A stretch of DNA of 57,249 bases. Source: Anaerobacillus alkalidiazotrophicus. Its GTDB lineage: Bacteria; Bacillota; Bacilli; Bacillales_H; Anaerobacillaceae. This document shows positions 43,047-50,942 of this stretch, piece after piece. The position numbers were made by a program, and so were the translations under genes. The notes under the pieces were generated by a model. It did not search any database. It worked only from the letters and a program-made list of their open reading frames with translations, and was not told the origin of the DNA. The DNA lies in contig NZ_MLQS01000015.1 of the NCBI RefSeq assembly GCF_001866055.1, positions 1 through 57,249 of the forward strand, written 5' to 3'. The stretch's first letter is position 1; the number at the start of each line of letters is the position of its first letter.

Positions 43047-43599
43047 ATGATTGACCAACAATTTTTTCACCTGTATGCAACTTTACTACTTGTTCTATTT
43101 GTAGTTTATGACCTTATTCGTAACAGGAGTAAAGAACGATCATTACTAAAAAGATTTGTATTTTATAGCTTCATTTATTACATGATTAATGTAATAAATG
43201 AAGCTATTTCCAATTCCAATGATGATTATGCCTTTTCCAGTTTCAGTTCAATTAGTTCCTTTCCATTTTTTGTGAGATTCCCTTAACAGTGGCTATATTG
43301 GAAGGGCATATATAGAAAATTTCATATTACTACTGCCTCTAGGGCTGTATTTACCATTATTATTTGAACGTTTGCGAAACCTTAAATTAACAATTTTTAT
43401 AGCATTTTTTACAAGCGCTTCGATAGAAAGTATTCAATTAATTAAAGGGTTAACCATCGGATCAATTAGAACTTTTAATGTTGATGACATTATATTAAAC
43501 ACGTCTGGAGCTATATTAGGCTATTTTATTTTTAAAATAATTATTACTCTTTTAAAGAAATTTAATAATAAATCAATTTTAAACAAATTTGATTTGTAG
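43047..43599 (+). pseudogene. VanZ-like family protein, frameshifted
   Basis: First frame: MIDQQFFHLYATLLL, FVVYDLIRNRSKERS, then a stop after VRFP at 43286. Second frame, from about 43300, continues GYIGRAYIENFILLLPLGLY, RLRNLKLTIFIAFFTSASIE and FNVDDIILNTSGAILGYF, the C-terminal VanZ signature with an N-V-D-D-x-x-L-N-x-x-G motif. One frameshift near 43285 separates them; the joined protein would be about 183 residues. VanZ domains occur in teicoplanin-resistance and many unrelated membrane proteins. Confidence 0.8.
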
Positions 43600-43615
43600 G
43601 TATAGGATTCTTCTT

Positions 43616-43783
43616 CTTCTTCTTTAGCTAACGAAAGCTTATGTTGAATAAGTAATTACGAAAAAACAACAGATCAATTTGCTACGTAGTACAACGATAC
43701 TGTGCATTAAAACAGCATCATTTATTTGTGCTGACTTTGTGAAGAGGTGTACTTAGAGTAACGGAAAGCTTTAGTGGAATAAG
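43616..43783 (+). repeat. Two array motifs
   Basis: First: TTAGCTAACGAAAGCTTATG and TTGAATAAG (43624-43653). Second: GTACTTAGAGTAACGGAAAG and CTTTAGTGGAATAAG (43749-43783). Both share CTAACGAAAGCTT-type boxes; the sequence between has no gene. Confidence 0.5.
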
Positions 43784-43817
43784 TCTTGTAAGCTATCCAA
43801 CCTACCTTCAAAATTCT

Positions 43818-43847
43818 GGAACAATCTAATAAGAGGTTGTTCCTTTT
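43818..43847 (+). terminator. Rho-independent terminator
   Basis: GGAACAATCT and AGGTTGTTCC pair (one G-U) around AATAAG, followed by TTTTT. It insulates the sigma factor operon from upstream transcription. Confidence 0.75.
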
Positions 43848-43948
43848 TCCATTTGTGGTCTGGATTACAAATGGTTATAAATAATCTCTTATTTTTTTCA
43901 AACCAGATGAAGGTTAGCTTCGTCTAAAATATGAGGAGGTGGTACTAG

Positions 43949-44500
43949 ATGAATGAATTAAAGCAATTGGCGGTGACAGATGAAATTATGCTAGATGAGA
44001 GAGAACAGATAATTGATCAATTAATGCATGAATATAGCGATGGTATCCTACATCTCGTATATACATATGTAAAAAACCGAGCAACAGCAGAAGATCTAAC
44101 TCAAGAGATATTTATAAAGTGTTATGAAAAATTAAATCAGTTTAATCAGCAAGCAACAATAAAAACTTGGGTATACCGTATTGCTAGTAATCATTGTAAG
44201 GACTACTTAAGAAGCTGGCATTATCGCAAAATAACGCTTAGCGATAAAATTTTGGATTATATACCTTCTAAATCAAAACAGGTTGAAGAGGAGATTATCA
44301 CGAAAAGTGAAGAAAACAGCTTAACTAATGCTGTAATGAATTTACCTCTAAAGTACAGAGAAGTAGTATTTCTGCATTATTATGAAGAACTGTCTATAGC
44401 AGAAATAAGCAAGATTACTACAGTTAATATAAATACAATAAAAACTAGATTAAAGCGTGCGAAAGAATTATTAAAAGACAAGATGATAGAGGAGGTTTAG
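43949..44500 (+). CDS. ECF-type sigma-70 family RNA polymerase sigma factor
   Basis: 183 residues. Region 2 (about 25-95): LHLVYTYVKNRATAEDLTQEIFIKCYEKL and TWVYRIASNHCKDYLRSW; region 4 (about 120-175): NLPLKYREVVFLHYYEELSI, AEISKITTVNINTIKTRLKRAKELL, the -35 recognition helix. ATG after ATGAGGAGGTGG. It heads an operon with a PadR-like protein and a HAAS-SEDS protein. No zinc-binding anti-sigma is seen; the HAAS or PadR partner may take that role (inference). Confidence 0.93.
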   Translation: MNELKQLAVTDEIMLDEREQIIDQLMHEYSDGILHLVYTYVKNRATAEDLTQEIFIKCYEKLNQFNQQATIKTWVYRIASNHCKDYLRSWHYRKITLSDKILDYIPSKSKQVEEEIITKSEENSLTNAVMNLPLKYREVVFLHYYEELSIAEISKITTVNINTIKTRLKRAKELLKDKMIEEV

Positions 44501-44503
44501 GAG

Positions 44504-44938
44504 ATGAATAATTCATTTACTAATCTGAAGAGTGCGATGAAAAAATCAATTTTTAAGGATTTTTCTTTTTCAAATGAGAGAAAAAATGCAGTGAAAGAAG
44601 TCATTCGTTGGAATCAATCTCAACCACAATTTCATTCTTGGAAGGTAGAAACCATTATAGCTATATTAGAAACTATTCAACATGAACCAAAGGACGGCTA
44701 CAATATTTCCACTCAACTTTTTCAAAAAAATGAACTAGTTTTTCAAAACAATGAAGGGGGACTTTATACACTTCTACATCTACTAGAAAATAAAGAAATT
44801 CTTACTTCAAAGTGGTTAAATGAAAAGAAATATTATTCCTTAAATTCCAAAGGGGAAAAATACTTAGCTGCTTATAAACAAGATAACTTAAATCAACATT
44901 TATCCCTGAACCACTTAATAGAGGAGGCGTCCTTATGA
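44504..44938 (+). CDS. PadR-like winged-helix protein with N-terminal extension
   Basis: 144 residues. About 50 N-terminal residues precede the winged helix at 50-130: WKVETIIAILETIQHEPKDG, YNISTQLFQKNELVFQNNEG, LYTLLHLLENKEILTSKW and KKYYSLNSKGEKYL, the PadR order of helix, recognition helix and wing. ATG 3 nt after the sigma factor stop, with GAGGAGGTTTAGG. The stop overlaps the SEDS gene start by 4 nt. Likely to regulate the sigma factor operon. Confidence 0.8.
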   Translation: MNNSFTNLKSAMKKSIFKDFSFSNERKNAVKEVIRWNQSQPQFHSWKVETIIAILETIQHEPKDGYNISTQLFQKNELVFQNNEGGLYTLLHLLENKEILTSKWLNEKKYYSLNSKGEKYLAAYKQDNLNQHLSLNHLIEEASL

Positions 44939-46254
44939 GTTCTCCCAAATTTGAAGAATTTTTAAGTAAAGTTACTTCTAAAGTAAAATCTAAGGAAGCC
45001 CATAATATGATAAAAAAAGAGCTTACCAATCATCTACAAGAGTTAAGTCAATCTTTCCAAAAGAGGGAATCTTCTAAAGAACATGCAGAGGAAAAGGCAA
45101 TACAAGAAATGGGGAATCCATTTACCCTTGGAGAGAATTTAAACCGGCTTCATAAGCCAAAAATGGATTGGATTCTTATTGTTTTATTTGTTATTCTTGC
45201 AGGTGTTGGTTTTTTACCGTTAATAGGTGGAGTTCCGCAAATTTCAGCACCTAGTTCCTATTTTATGGGACGACAAGCAATTTGGTTCTCCCTTGCTGTT
45301 CTCGTAATCATTGGCTTTCTTTTCTTTGATTACCGGAAATTAAAGAACGGGTGGATGTATTTCTATGCTAGCGGCTTATTGATCCATTTATATCTCCATC
45401 TATTTGGCTATATCTCCAATGGAGTAAAAAAGTGGATTTCATTTTCAGGACTTATGGTCGATGGAACCGCGATCAGCTTATTTTTATTTTTTCTTGCTTG
45501 GGCTGGTATTTTTAACAAAATTAATGAGTTTCATAGTTGGAAAAAACAAGGTTTACTTTTTGTTTTATTTTGGACTCCTATCTTGCTCTATATGATGGTG
45601 CCATACTTTATGTTTAGTATCATTTACTTTTTCTGTTTACTTGGGATGTTTGCTTTCGCTCGAGCCCATAAGAAATTAGCTATAAATCTAGCCGTAACAA
45701 ATATAGTGGCTGGTATCATTTTAATGATTACCATCATGACCTCACGCCAAAGTTATTTGTTTACTAGATTATATGCTTTTTTAAATCCAGATGCCGAACC
45801 AAATGGAGCAGGATATATTTATATTGTGGTTAGGAATGTCCTTTCAGAAGCAGGATGGTTCGGTAACGGACTTTACAACAATTTGAATTTTCAATTGCTA
45901 CCAGAAGCCCATACAGATTTTGCTTTCCCCTTCCTCGTCTATTCTCTTGGTTGGGCATTCGGAATTGTCCTTTGTTTGATCCTATTGATATTTATTTCAA
46001 GAATCTCAAAACATGCTTTTAAAACAAAGGACCTTTATGGGAGATTAATAGTAATTGGTGGTGCTATATTATTTGCCGTTCCTACTACATGGAACATCTT
46101 GATGGGTTTTGGAATCGTGCCGATAATGGAAGTTTCCCTACCGTTTATTAGTTATGGAGGAAGTATGCTTCTCTTTTACGCTGCTATTTTAGGACTCATT
46201 TTAAATGTTTATCGAAGAAAGGATATTGTAGAATCCACGATACCAGATTTTTAG
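44935..46254 (+). CDS. FtsW/RodA/SpoVE (SEDS) family protein with HAAS-like N-terminal domain
   Basis: 439 residues. Residues 1-75 are a cytoplasmic helical prefix (FEEFLSKVTSKVKSKEAHNM, IQEMGNPFTLGENLNRLHKP) of HAAS/permease-prefix type. Then about ten membrane helices of SEDS layout with NGVKKWISFSG, the conserved EAHTDFAFPFLVYSLGW and the C-terminal VSLPFISYGGSMLLFYAAIL. SEDS proteins polymerise peptidoglycan glycan strands with a partner PBP. The usual glycines before LPF are changed (IVPIMEVSLPF) and no PBP gene is adjacent, so activity is uncertain. The operon places it under ECF sigma and PadR control. Confidence 0.88.
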   Translation: MSSPKFEEFLSKVTSKVKSKEAHNMIKKELTNHLQELSQSFQKRESSKEHAEEKAIQEMGNPFTLGENLNRLHKPKMDWILIVLFVILAGVGFLPLIGGVPQISAPSSYFMGRQAIWFSLAVLVIIGFLFFDYRKLKNGWMYFYASGLLIHLYLHLFGYISNGVKKWISFSGLMVDGTAISLFLFFLAWAGIFNKINEFHSWKKQGLLFVLFWTPILLYMMVPYFMFSIIYFFCLLGMFAFARAHKKLAINLAVTNIVAGIILMITIMTSRQSYLFTRLYAFLNPDAEPNGAGYIYIVVRNVLSEAGWFGNGLYNNLNFQLLPEAHTDFAFPFLVYSLGWAFGIVLCLILLIFISRISKHAFKTKDLYGRLIVIGGAILFAVPTTWNILMGFGIVPIMEVSLPFISYGGSMLLFYAAILGLILNVYRRKDIVESTIPDF

Positions 46255-46360
46255 TAACTTTTCATAAATAATAAGTTATAAAGGAAAGTAGTAATATTTT
46301 TTATAAGTTCTAAAATAGATATTAAATTTAAAGTAATTTATCTAAATCGTTGATAGAACA

Positions 46361-46453
46361 GGCAATAACTAAATAAAACTTATCGCCTTTCCCTTATTGA
46401 GTATCGGGAGCAATAGCGGAACAGGACTATCACTACTTCAAATATTGGAGCAG
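46361..46453 (+). repeat. Two array motifs, the first a terminator
   Basis: GGCAATAA and TTATCGCC pair around CTAAATAAAAC followed by TTTCCC (46361-46391), closing the SEDS operon. Then CTTATTGAGTATCGGGAGCA, ATAGCGGAACAGGAC and TTCAAATATTGGAGCAG (46391-46453), close to copies at 11490 and 12130. Confidence 0.65.
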
Positions 46454-46528
46454 TTTATTTAAATAGAGGAGAGGAAAATCTTGGAAATCGTCGAATTAAC
46501 TAGCTAAGATATTTCTGGGGGCGTTATT

Positions 46529-46880
46529 ATGATTGAGATTATTGATGTTAACTCATCAAATGTTGAAACGTATGGATTTTTTTGTCTAAGGAGCAAACCA
46601 AAGTCTGAAGGATATAAAAAGAAAATAAAATGGCTAAAACACAGATTTAATGATGGTTTAAAACTTAAGATAATTCAAGACAATGGAAGCCAAAAGGATT
46701 TATAGAGTATATCCCTGGAGAATACACTTGGAGGGCAAAAAACGCTAAAAACTATTTGGTTGTGCATTGCTTATGGATTGTTGGTCAAAACAAAGGAAAA
46801 GGGTTTGGAAGTGCACTGTTGGAGGAATTAAAAAAGATGTAAAAAAACTGGACTTAGCAGGTATTGTTTTGGTAGCAAGC
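46529..46880 (+). pseudogene. GNAT family N-acetyltransferase, frameshifted
   Basis: ATG after TGGGGGCG. Reads MIEIIDVNSSNVETYGFFCL, RSKPKSEGYKKKIKWL and LKIIQDNGSQKDL to a stop near 46705; the adjacent frame carries PKGFIEYIPGEYTWRA and VGQNKGKGFGSALLEELKK, the acetyl-CoA binding motif (Q/R-x-x-G-x-G/A). Another frame shift and loss of the C-terminus follow before the next gene. Related to YoaP-type acetyltransferases. Confidence 0.75.
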
Positions 46881-46908
46881 GATTTTATAAATATTTGGAG
46901 GACTAGAC

Positions 46909-47862
46909 ATGGGATTGAGGATAAAAGGACAATCGAAACGAAGTAAGATGGGGAGAATCATACTTAGTATTACAGCAATAATAACTCTCATTAGCATTGT
47001 TGTTTTAGCAGCAATTCCACCACTTATTATGGGTGGGATGATTAACCAATCTGTTCAGTTTGATACAGTCTATAAGTCTAGCGACTATGGTATAGAGGCG
47101 ACGGAACTAAGTCTAATGACAGAAGATGGTTACCAAATATCAGCGTTTGAAGTTGAAGTGCAGAGTCCCAAAGCCGTCATTATTTTTATTTCTGGTATAC
47201 ATAATCCATCAGTTACAGCCTTTTTTGGACACGCTAAAATGTTAAGTGAAAATGGATATGCCTCAATACTTTATGACATGCGCGCGCATGGGAAGAGCGA
47301 AGGTGATGTAATCAGCTTAGGTCATTTAGAAACTTTGGATACCCAAGCTGTCGTAAACTATATTGGTTCAAAGGAAAAATATAGTGAACTTCCAATCATA
47401 ATTTTTGGTCTATCTATGGGTGGAGCTGTTGCAATTAATTCAATTGGTCAAATTCCTGAATTATCAGGGGTAATTAGCATATCTGCCTATTCATCTTGGG
47501 AAGACGTTTTTATTGAAAATATGGTTTCAGCAGGAGCACCGAAAATGTTAACTATTATTCAAAAACCTTTTGTAAAGCTGTATACCGTTAAGAAATTTGG
47601 ATTAAAAACAGCAAATATTTATCCTGAAAAGCAAATAAAAAATTTAGGTAACAGACCTGCTTTAATTATGCATTCAACTGAGGATTCACAGATACACTTT
47701 TCCAATTTTGAACGAATAATAGCTCAAGCTCCTAGTCATGTAGAAACTTGGACACGGCAAGGTGATTATCATTTTTTTACCACGGATTTCTTACAACCTG
47801 AAAATGATAAAGAATATGCTCAACGCGTGTTGATGTTCCTTAATAACCATTTCGATGATTGA
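46909..47862 (+). CDS. Alpha/beta hydrolase, membrane-anchored
   Basis: 317 residues. One N-terminal membrane helix (about 20-42) then an alpha/beta hydrolase: VIIFISGIHNPSVTAFFG, YASILYDMRAHGKSEGD, nucleophile elbow FGLSMGGAVA (Ser at about 171), acid in HSTEDSQIHF and base histidine in GDYHFFTTDF. The oxyanion region uses SGIHNP. ATG after TTTGGAGGACTAGAC. Substrate unknown. It stands right after the acetyltransferase remnant; 47863-48035 holds no gene. Confidence 0.88.
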   Translation: MGLRIKGQSKRSKMGRIILSITAIITLISIVVLAAIPPLIMGGMINQSVQFDTVYKSSDYGIEATELSLMTEDGYQISAFEVEVQSPKAVIIFISGIHNPSVTAFFGHAKMLSENGYASILYDMRAHGKSEGDVISLGHLETLDTQAVVNYIGSKEKYSELPIIIFGLSMGGAVAINSIGQIPELSGVISISAYSSWEDVFIENMVSAGAPKMLTIIQKPFVKLYTVKKFGLKTANIYPEKQIKNLGNRPALIMHSTEDSQIHFSNFERIIAQAPSHVETWTRQGDYHFFTTDFLQPENDKEYAQRVLMFLNNHFDD

Positions 47863-48035
47863 CTTTGAATAGATAGTAATTTTATTTCTCATTGCACATA
47901 AATTGAATGAATAATTTTTTTTATAAAATTCAATAAACATATTTTTATATTTAATCATTAGGATTTAGATTTAGTAATGTAGTAATCCACATCTGGAGCA
48001 GGGAGCAGGTTGTAGAAATAAACGTCTCTTTTCTT

Positions 48036-48059
48036 CTTCAACAAACGGATGCAATAGTT
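48036..48059 (+). repeat. Array motif interrupted by the group II intron
   Basis: TTCAACAAACGGATGCAATA and G, identical over ACGGATGCAAT to the copy at 49531. The intron's first base follows directly (TT|GTGCG). Confidence 0.6.
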
Positions 48060-48967
48060 GTGCGAAATGTTTCTACCCCAAATTGAGAATGGTCACATTA
48101 CTCAGGTAAAAGGTAGACAATTCCCTTCGGGGAGTTGAAGGGTTATATCGAAGAGTCAAATGATTGAGTAACGTCTTGAAGGGCTCTCTCTCAGTCGAAT
48201 AGCATTGAATTTAGTAAGAATGATAATGTTATAAGCTCGGCAAGAAGGCGTGAGAATTTACCGTAACAGTTTAAGCTGACGAAAGCCTACCCGCGGGGGT
48301 GGTGTAAATCATGGTGCTTGAGTTGAATGAATATGGTGAGAATGCTAACTAATCTAAGAAGAAGGATTAAGCTGACGAACTTCTGAATGTACGGGTCTAA
48401 ACGCTTAATACATAGAAATGTGTATATCACCAAATTGTGAGGTTAGCAGTGGATGAGTAAGATTAGCTATTATGAAAATCCATGATATGTTATAGGCATA
48501 TGAACGGCTAACAGGCTTACAGGAAGCACCTAAGTTTATTCTATAATAGATATAATTCAACGTTGTAAGCTGATAACGTGGAGGGCTTCCTCCCAGAGAA
48601 GCGTTAATAAGGAAAGCAATAATGAGATTAGTTATTGTATAACTTGTTTTAATATCAGTGAAAGTGGTGGCATAGTACCGATGAAGCGTCTAATCCACGT
48701 GAAGGGATAGCCACTAGACTAATAAGTTTTATTAAATCATGTAAGACAGTTCTTTATCGGATAATAAGGTTCTTGTAAGACTAATAGAGGTTCACCACCC
48801 AAGGGTGGCACCGACTTATTAAAACGGAAGAATCTGAGATACAGTTTTTCTTAAATTGTATCTATGAGTTAATTAAATGGATTAGTTGGAACGCCGTATG
48901 AGGTGAAAGTCTCATGTACGGTGTGAACGAGGGGAAAAGGGAGCGATAACTTCAAACCCTTACCTAT
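48060..48967 (+). mobile_element. ORF-less group II intron
   Basis: 5' end GTGCGAAATG fits the GUGYG rule. Domain V is recognisable near 48893-48925: CGCCGTATGAGGTGAAAG and TCTCATGTACGGTG form the 34-nt catalytic hairpin with the GAAA tetraloop. Domain VI follows (AAGGGAGCGATAACTTC with its partner CCCTT), placing the 3' end near 48967 (ACCTAT). The segment GTGGCATAGTACCGATGAAG normally precedes the intron-encoded protein, but only about 150 bp separate it from domain V, so no reverse transcriptase is encoded. It would need a maturase in trans to splice efficiently or move. Confidence 0.85.
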
Positions 48968-48970
48968 TCG

Positions 48971-49051
48971 TATAAAGATGTTCAAGGAGTTGTCGATGCG
49001 GAAATTCCTACCGCCATTGAAGTAAAGAGCAGAAGAGTTGAAGAAGGATAG
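48971..49051 (+). pseudogene. C-terminal gene fragment after the intron
   Basis: A frame of 26 codons, YKDVQGVVDAEIPTAIEVKS then RRVEEG and stop, with coding-like composition. No upstream part of the same gene is visible on the 5' side of the intron. Family not recognised. Confidence 0.4.
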
Positions 49052-49107
49052 GTTAAAATTATTTTATAATAAGTTTTCATTTAATGTTGTAAAGGAGTGG
49101 GTTTTAT

Positions 49108-49191
49108 ATGGAAGTAATGGTTATCATGGTTGGTGGATTTATTAGTTCAGTTTGTTTAGTAATTATAACGATGAAGAATAAAAAGAAATAA
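49108..49191 (+). CDS. 27-residue membrane micro-protein
   Basis: ATG 8 nt after AAAGGAGTGGG. One hydrophobic helix (about 3-22, VMVIMVGGFISSVCLVIIT) and a basic KNKKK end. Very good ribosome binding site and no other gene in the region support it, but the length is minimal. Confidence 0.45.
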   Translation: MEVMVIMVGGFISSVCLVIITMKNKKK

Positions 49192-49244
49192 ATCTATAAT
49201 TAGCTATCATTTATTTGTACATCTCTCTCCAGTGAACACTACGG

Positions 49245-49275
49245 CTATTGAACTAAAGAGAGCATTTAGTAAAGT
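49245..49275 (+). repeat. Array motif
   Basis: ATTGAACTAAAGAGAGCATT and TAGTAAAG. Shares AAAGAGAGCATT with 42211. Confidence 0.6.
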
Positions 49276-49307
49276 CGTTTTTAATTAATATTTAGGAGTG
49301 TAGTAAA

Positions 49308-49526
49308 ATGCCAATAATAACAGTCAAAATTGCTAAGGGTAGAACGCTTGAACAAAAACAAGAATTTGTTCAAGCCATAACCAATGAAGCGGTAAAAACA
49401 CTTAATGTAAAAAAAGAATGGATAACTGTATTATTTGATGAATATGAAAGAGATAATTGGGCTACTGATGGTCAATTACACTCTATCAAATTTGGTGAGG
49501 GTTTTGGTAAACAAGGAACAGAATAA
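49308..49526 (+). CDS. 4-oxalocrotonate tautomerase family protein
   Basis: 72 residues, slightly longer than the classical 60-65. Pro-2 (exposed after Met removal) starts the chain MPIITVKIAKGRTLEQKQEF and acts as the catalytic base in this superfamily. An arginine equivalent lies in the ERDNWATDG stretch. ATG after TTAGGAGTGTAG. Usually a homohexamer or trimer in the cytosol; substrate unknown. Single-gene array unit. Confidence 0.88.
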   Translation: MPIITVKIAKGRTLEQKQEFVQAITNEAVKTLNVKKEWITVLFDEYERDNWATDGQLHSIKFGEGFGKQGTE

Positions 49527-49530
49527 AAAT

Positions 49531-49585
49531 TCCTTATTAAAGTAACGGATGCAATCCTTTAAGAAGCAGGGATTGCTCTTTTGCT
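49531..49585 (+). repeat. Array motif, near-identical to 3312-3365
   Basis: TCCTTATTAAAGTAACGGAT and GCAATCC; loop TTTAAGAAGCA; arm GGGATTGC and CTCTTTTGCT. Stem GCAATCC/GGATTGC. Confidence 0.7.
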
Positions 49586-49689
49586 TATTCAAGGGCAGGT
49601 TAGTACAAGAACACCTTTAATTATTTTATGATTTGTTGTAATATATTGAATGAGTAGAAATAATAATCTTCATTTATGAACTGGAAAAT

Positions 49690-49845
49690 TGTAGATAGGG
49701 TTCCGCTATTTATATAGGGCTGTGACCGAGGTCTACATCTTTTACAAAATGTAAAAGGCACCTATTGACATAAAAGGTCCGAGGGGGAAGGTTCAGCGTA
49801 TTTGTTATGCGTTGAAACCTTTCTTTTCGGACCTTTTTATTTTAA
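49690..49845 (+). promoter_or_regulatory. Structured leader with terminator upstream of the NUDIX gene
   Basis: Three consecutive pairings: TGTAGA (49690) with TCTACA (49732); CTTTTACA with TGTAAAAG (49739-49757, perfect); and AAAAGGTCCGA (49772) with TCGGACCTTTTT (49827), which encloses AAGGTTCAGCG/CGTTGAAACCTT and ends in a T-run. The last is a long intrinsic terminator 20 bp before the NUDIX start. This may be an attenuator or unknown riboswitch, or simply the end of an upstream transcript. I do not recognise the aptamer. Confidence 0.5.
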
Positions 49846-49860
49846 AAGGAGGTTAATCGT

Positions 49861-50301
49861 ATGGAAAGAATTGACGAATTAAAAGCTGGTGTTGCTATAA
49901 TTATTTTGAATGAGGAGAATCAAATTTTATTACAGAAAAGAGCAGATGTAGGACTATGGGGTATTCCTTCGGGACATGTAGAAATAGGGGAAACAGTTTC
50001 TGAAACAGCCATAAGGGAGGTAAAAGAGGAAACCAATTTAGATATTAAAATTAAAAAGTTAATTGGTGTTTATTCTGACCCTAATTCACAAGTGTTTGTT
50101 TATCCAAGTGGTAAAGTAGTACATTTTATAACAACTTGTTTTCTTGCTGAAATTACAGGTGGAGAACTTAGATGTAATTCGGATGAATCACTTGAAATTA
50201 AATTTTTTGAAATACAAAACCTACCTCATGATTTACTGAAAATGCATCCTCGATGGTTAAAAGATGCTCTTGCAAATAGAGAAATGGCATTTATTCGTTA
50301 A
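49861..50301 (+). CDS. NUDIX hydrolase
   Basis: 146 residues. NUDIX box GHVEIGETVSETAIREVKEE at about 40-59 fits GX5EX7REUXEE with metal-binding glutamates. Preceded by VAIIILNEENQILLQKRADV and LWGIPSG, followed by a strand region VVHFITTCFLAEITGGEL. Hydrolyses a nucleoside diphosphate linked to some moiety; substrate cannot be told. ATG after AAAAGGAGGTTAATCGT. Confidence 0.92.
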   Translation: MERIDELKAGVAIIILNEENQILLQKRADVGLWGIPSGHVEIGETVSETAIREVKEETNLDIKIKKLIGVYSDPNSQVFVYPSGKVVHFITTCFLAEITGGELRCNSDESLEIKFFEIQNLPHDLLKMHPRWLKDALANREMAFIR

Positions 50302-50308
50302 AGTGATA

Positions 50309-50345
50309 TCCTTATTCAGTAACGGGAGCATTTCATAGGTGTTGC
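50309..50345 (+). repeat. Array motif
   Basis: CCTTATTCAGTAACGGGAGC, ATTTCATAGGTGTTGCG. Lead box TTATTCAGTAACGGGAGC is close to the consensus. The stretch 50346-50486 has no gene; it carries two GTGTCCG-containing near-repeats. Confidence 0.55.
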
Positions 50346-50486
50346 GTGGTATATCCGCCCACTTTATAAGTGATTTCACCGAGTATTTTAACCTTAGTTC
50401 ATAGACTACTTTCGCTTTGTTTTGTTTAGTGTCCGTTACCCCTTTTAAAATACTCCTTTGTTCACAAATAACGGTTTTCGTGTCCG

Positions 50487-50611
50487 GGAGAACTCGTTCT
50501 AGCTTCGCTAGAACATCGAAAATTCAGATGGAGTATCAACTCCACCTGAATCGAAGTTCCCACCTACGCTATGCTTAGAGGTGGGGGGCTATGACTCTTA
50601 AGTACAAATCA
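50487..50611 (-). mobile_element. Family B repeat element, reversed copy
   Basis: On the minus strand it starts TGATTTGTACTTAAGAGTCA and ends CTAGAACGAGTTCTC, aligned with the forward copy at 41210. Both hairpins are kept. The following 50612-50942 contains an ATTCCAATGGGATGTATTTT hairpin shared with the end of the ISL3 fragment (13316), but no gene. Confidence 0.75.
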
Positions 50612-50942
50612 GTTTGATTGTTATTTTCTCTCCGAAATTGAACCCGCTATTCCAATGGGATGTATTTTTTGTGTTTCCGGAAATTGAATATTTGCGTTAA
50701 GTGGTACTGTCTTCTGTTGTGAAACAGTCCCGTGAAACAAAATTCTTCGGGGAGTGACTAGGCACGAAACGATTAATTTTGACTCAAGCCAAAAAAGTAT
50801 AATTAAAGAAAGTTATTTTGCTAGTGTTATATTACTTGTCACCGCGCAAAAACGTTGTTGTAGACCCACACGATATTCGTCTGATAGGATAAAAAAGCAT
50901 AAAAAATAGAGAGAATATTATTATTTTGTGGTGGTGTACATA

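Noticed and set aside
7226..50345. Idea that the arrays are a true integron
   Set aside because: No tyrosine recombinase in the window, and the motif copies do not carry the R' GTTRRRY and R'' RYYYAAC pair of attC. Kept only as a cassette-like pattern.
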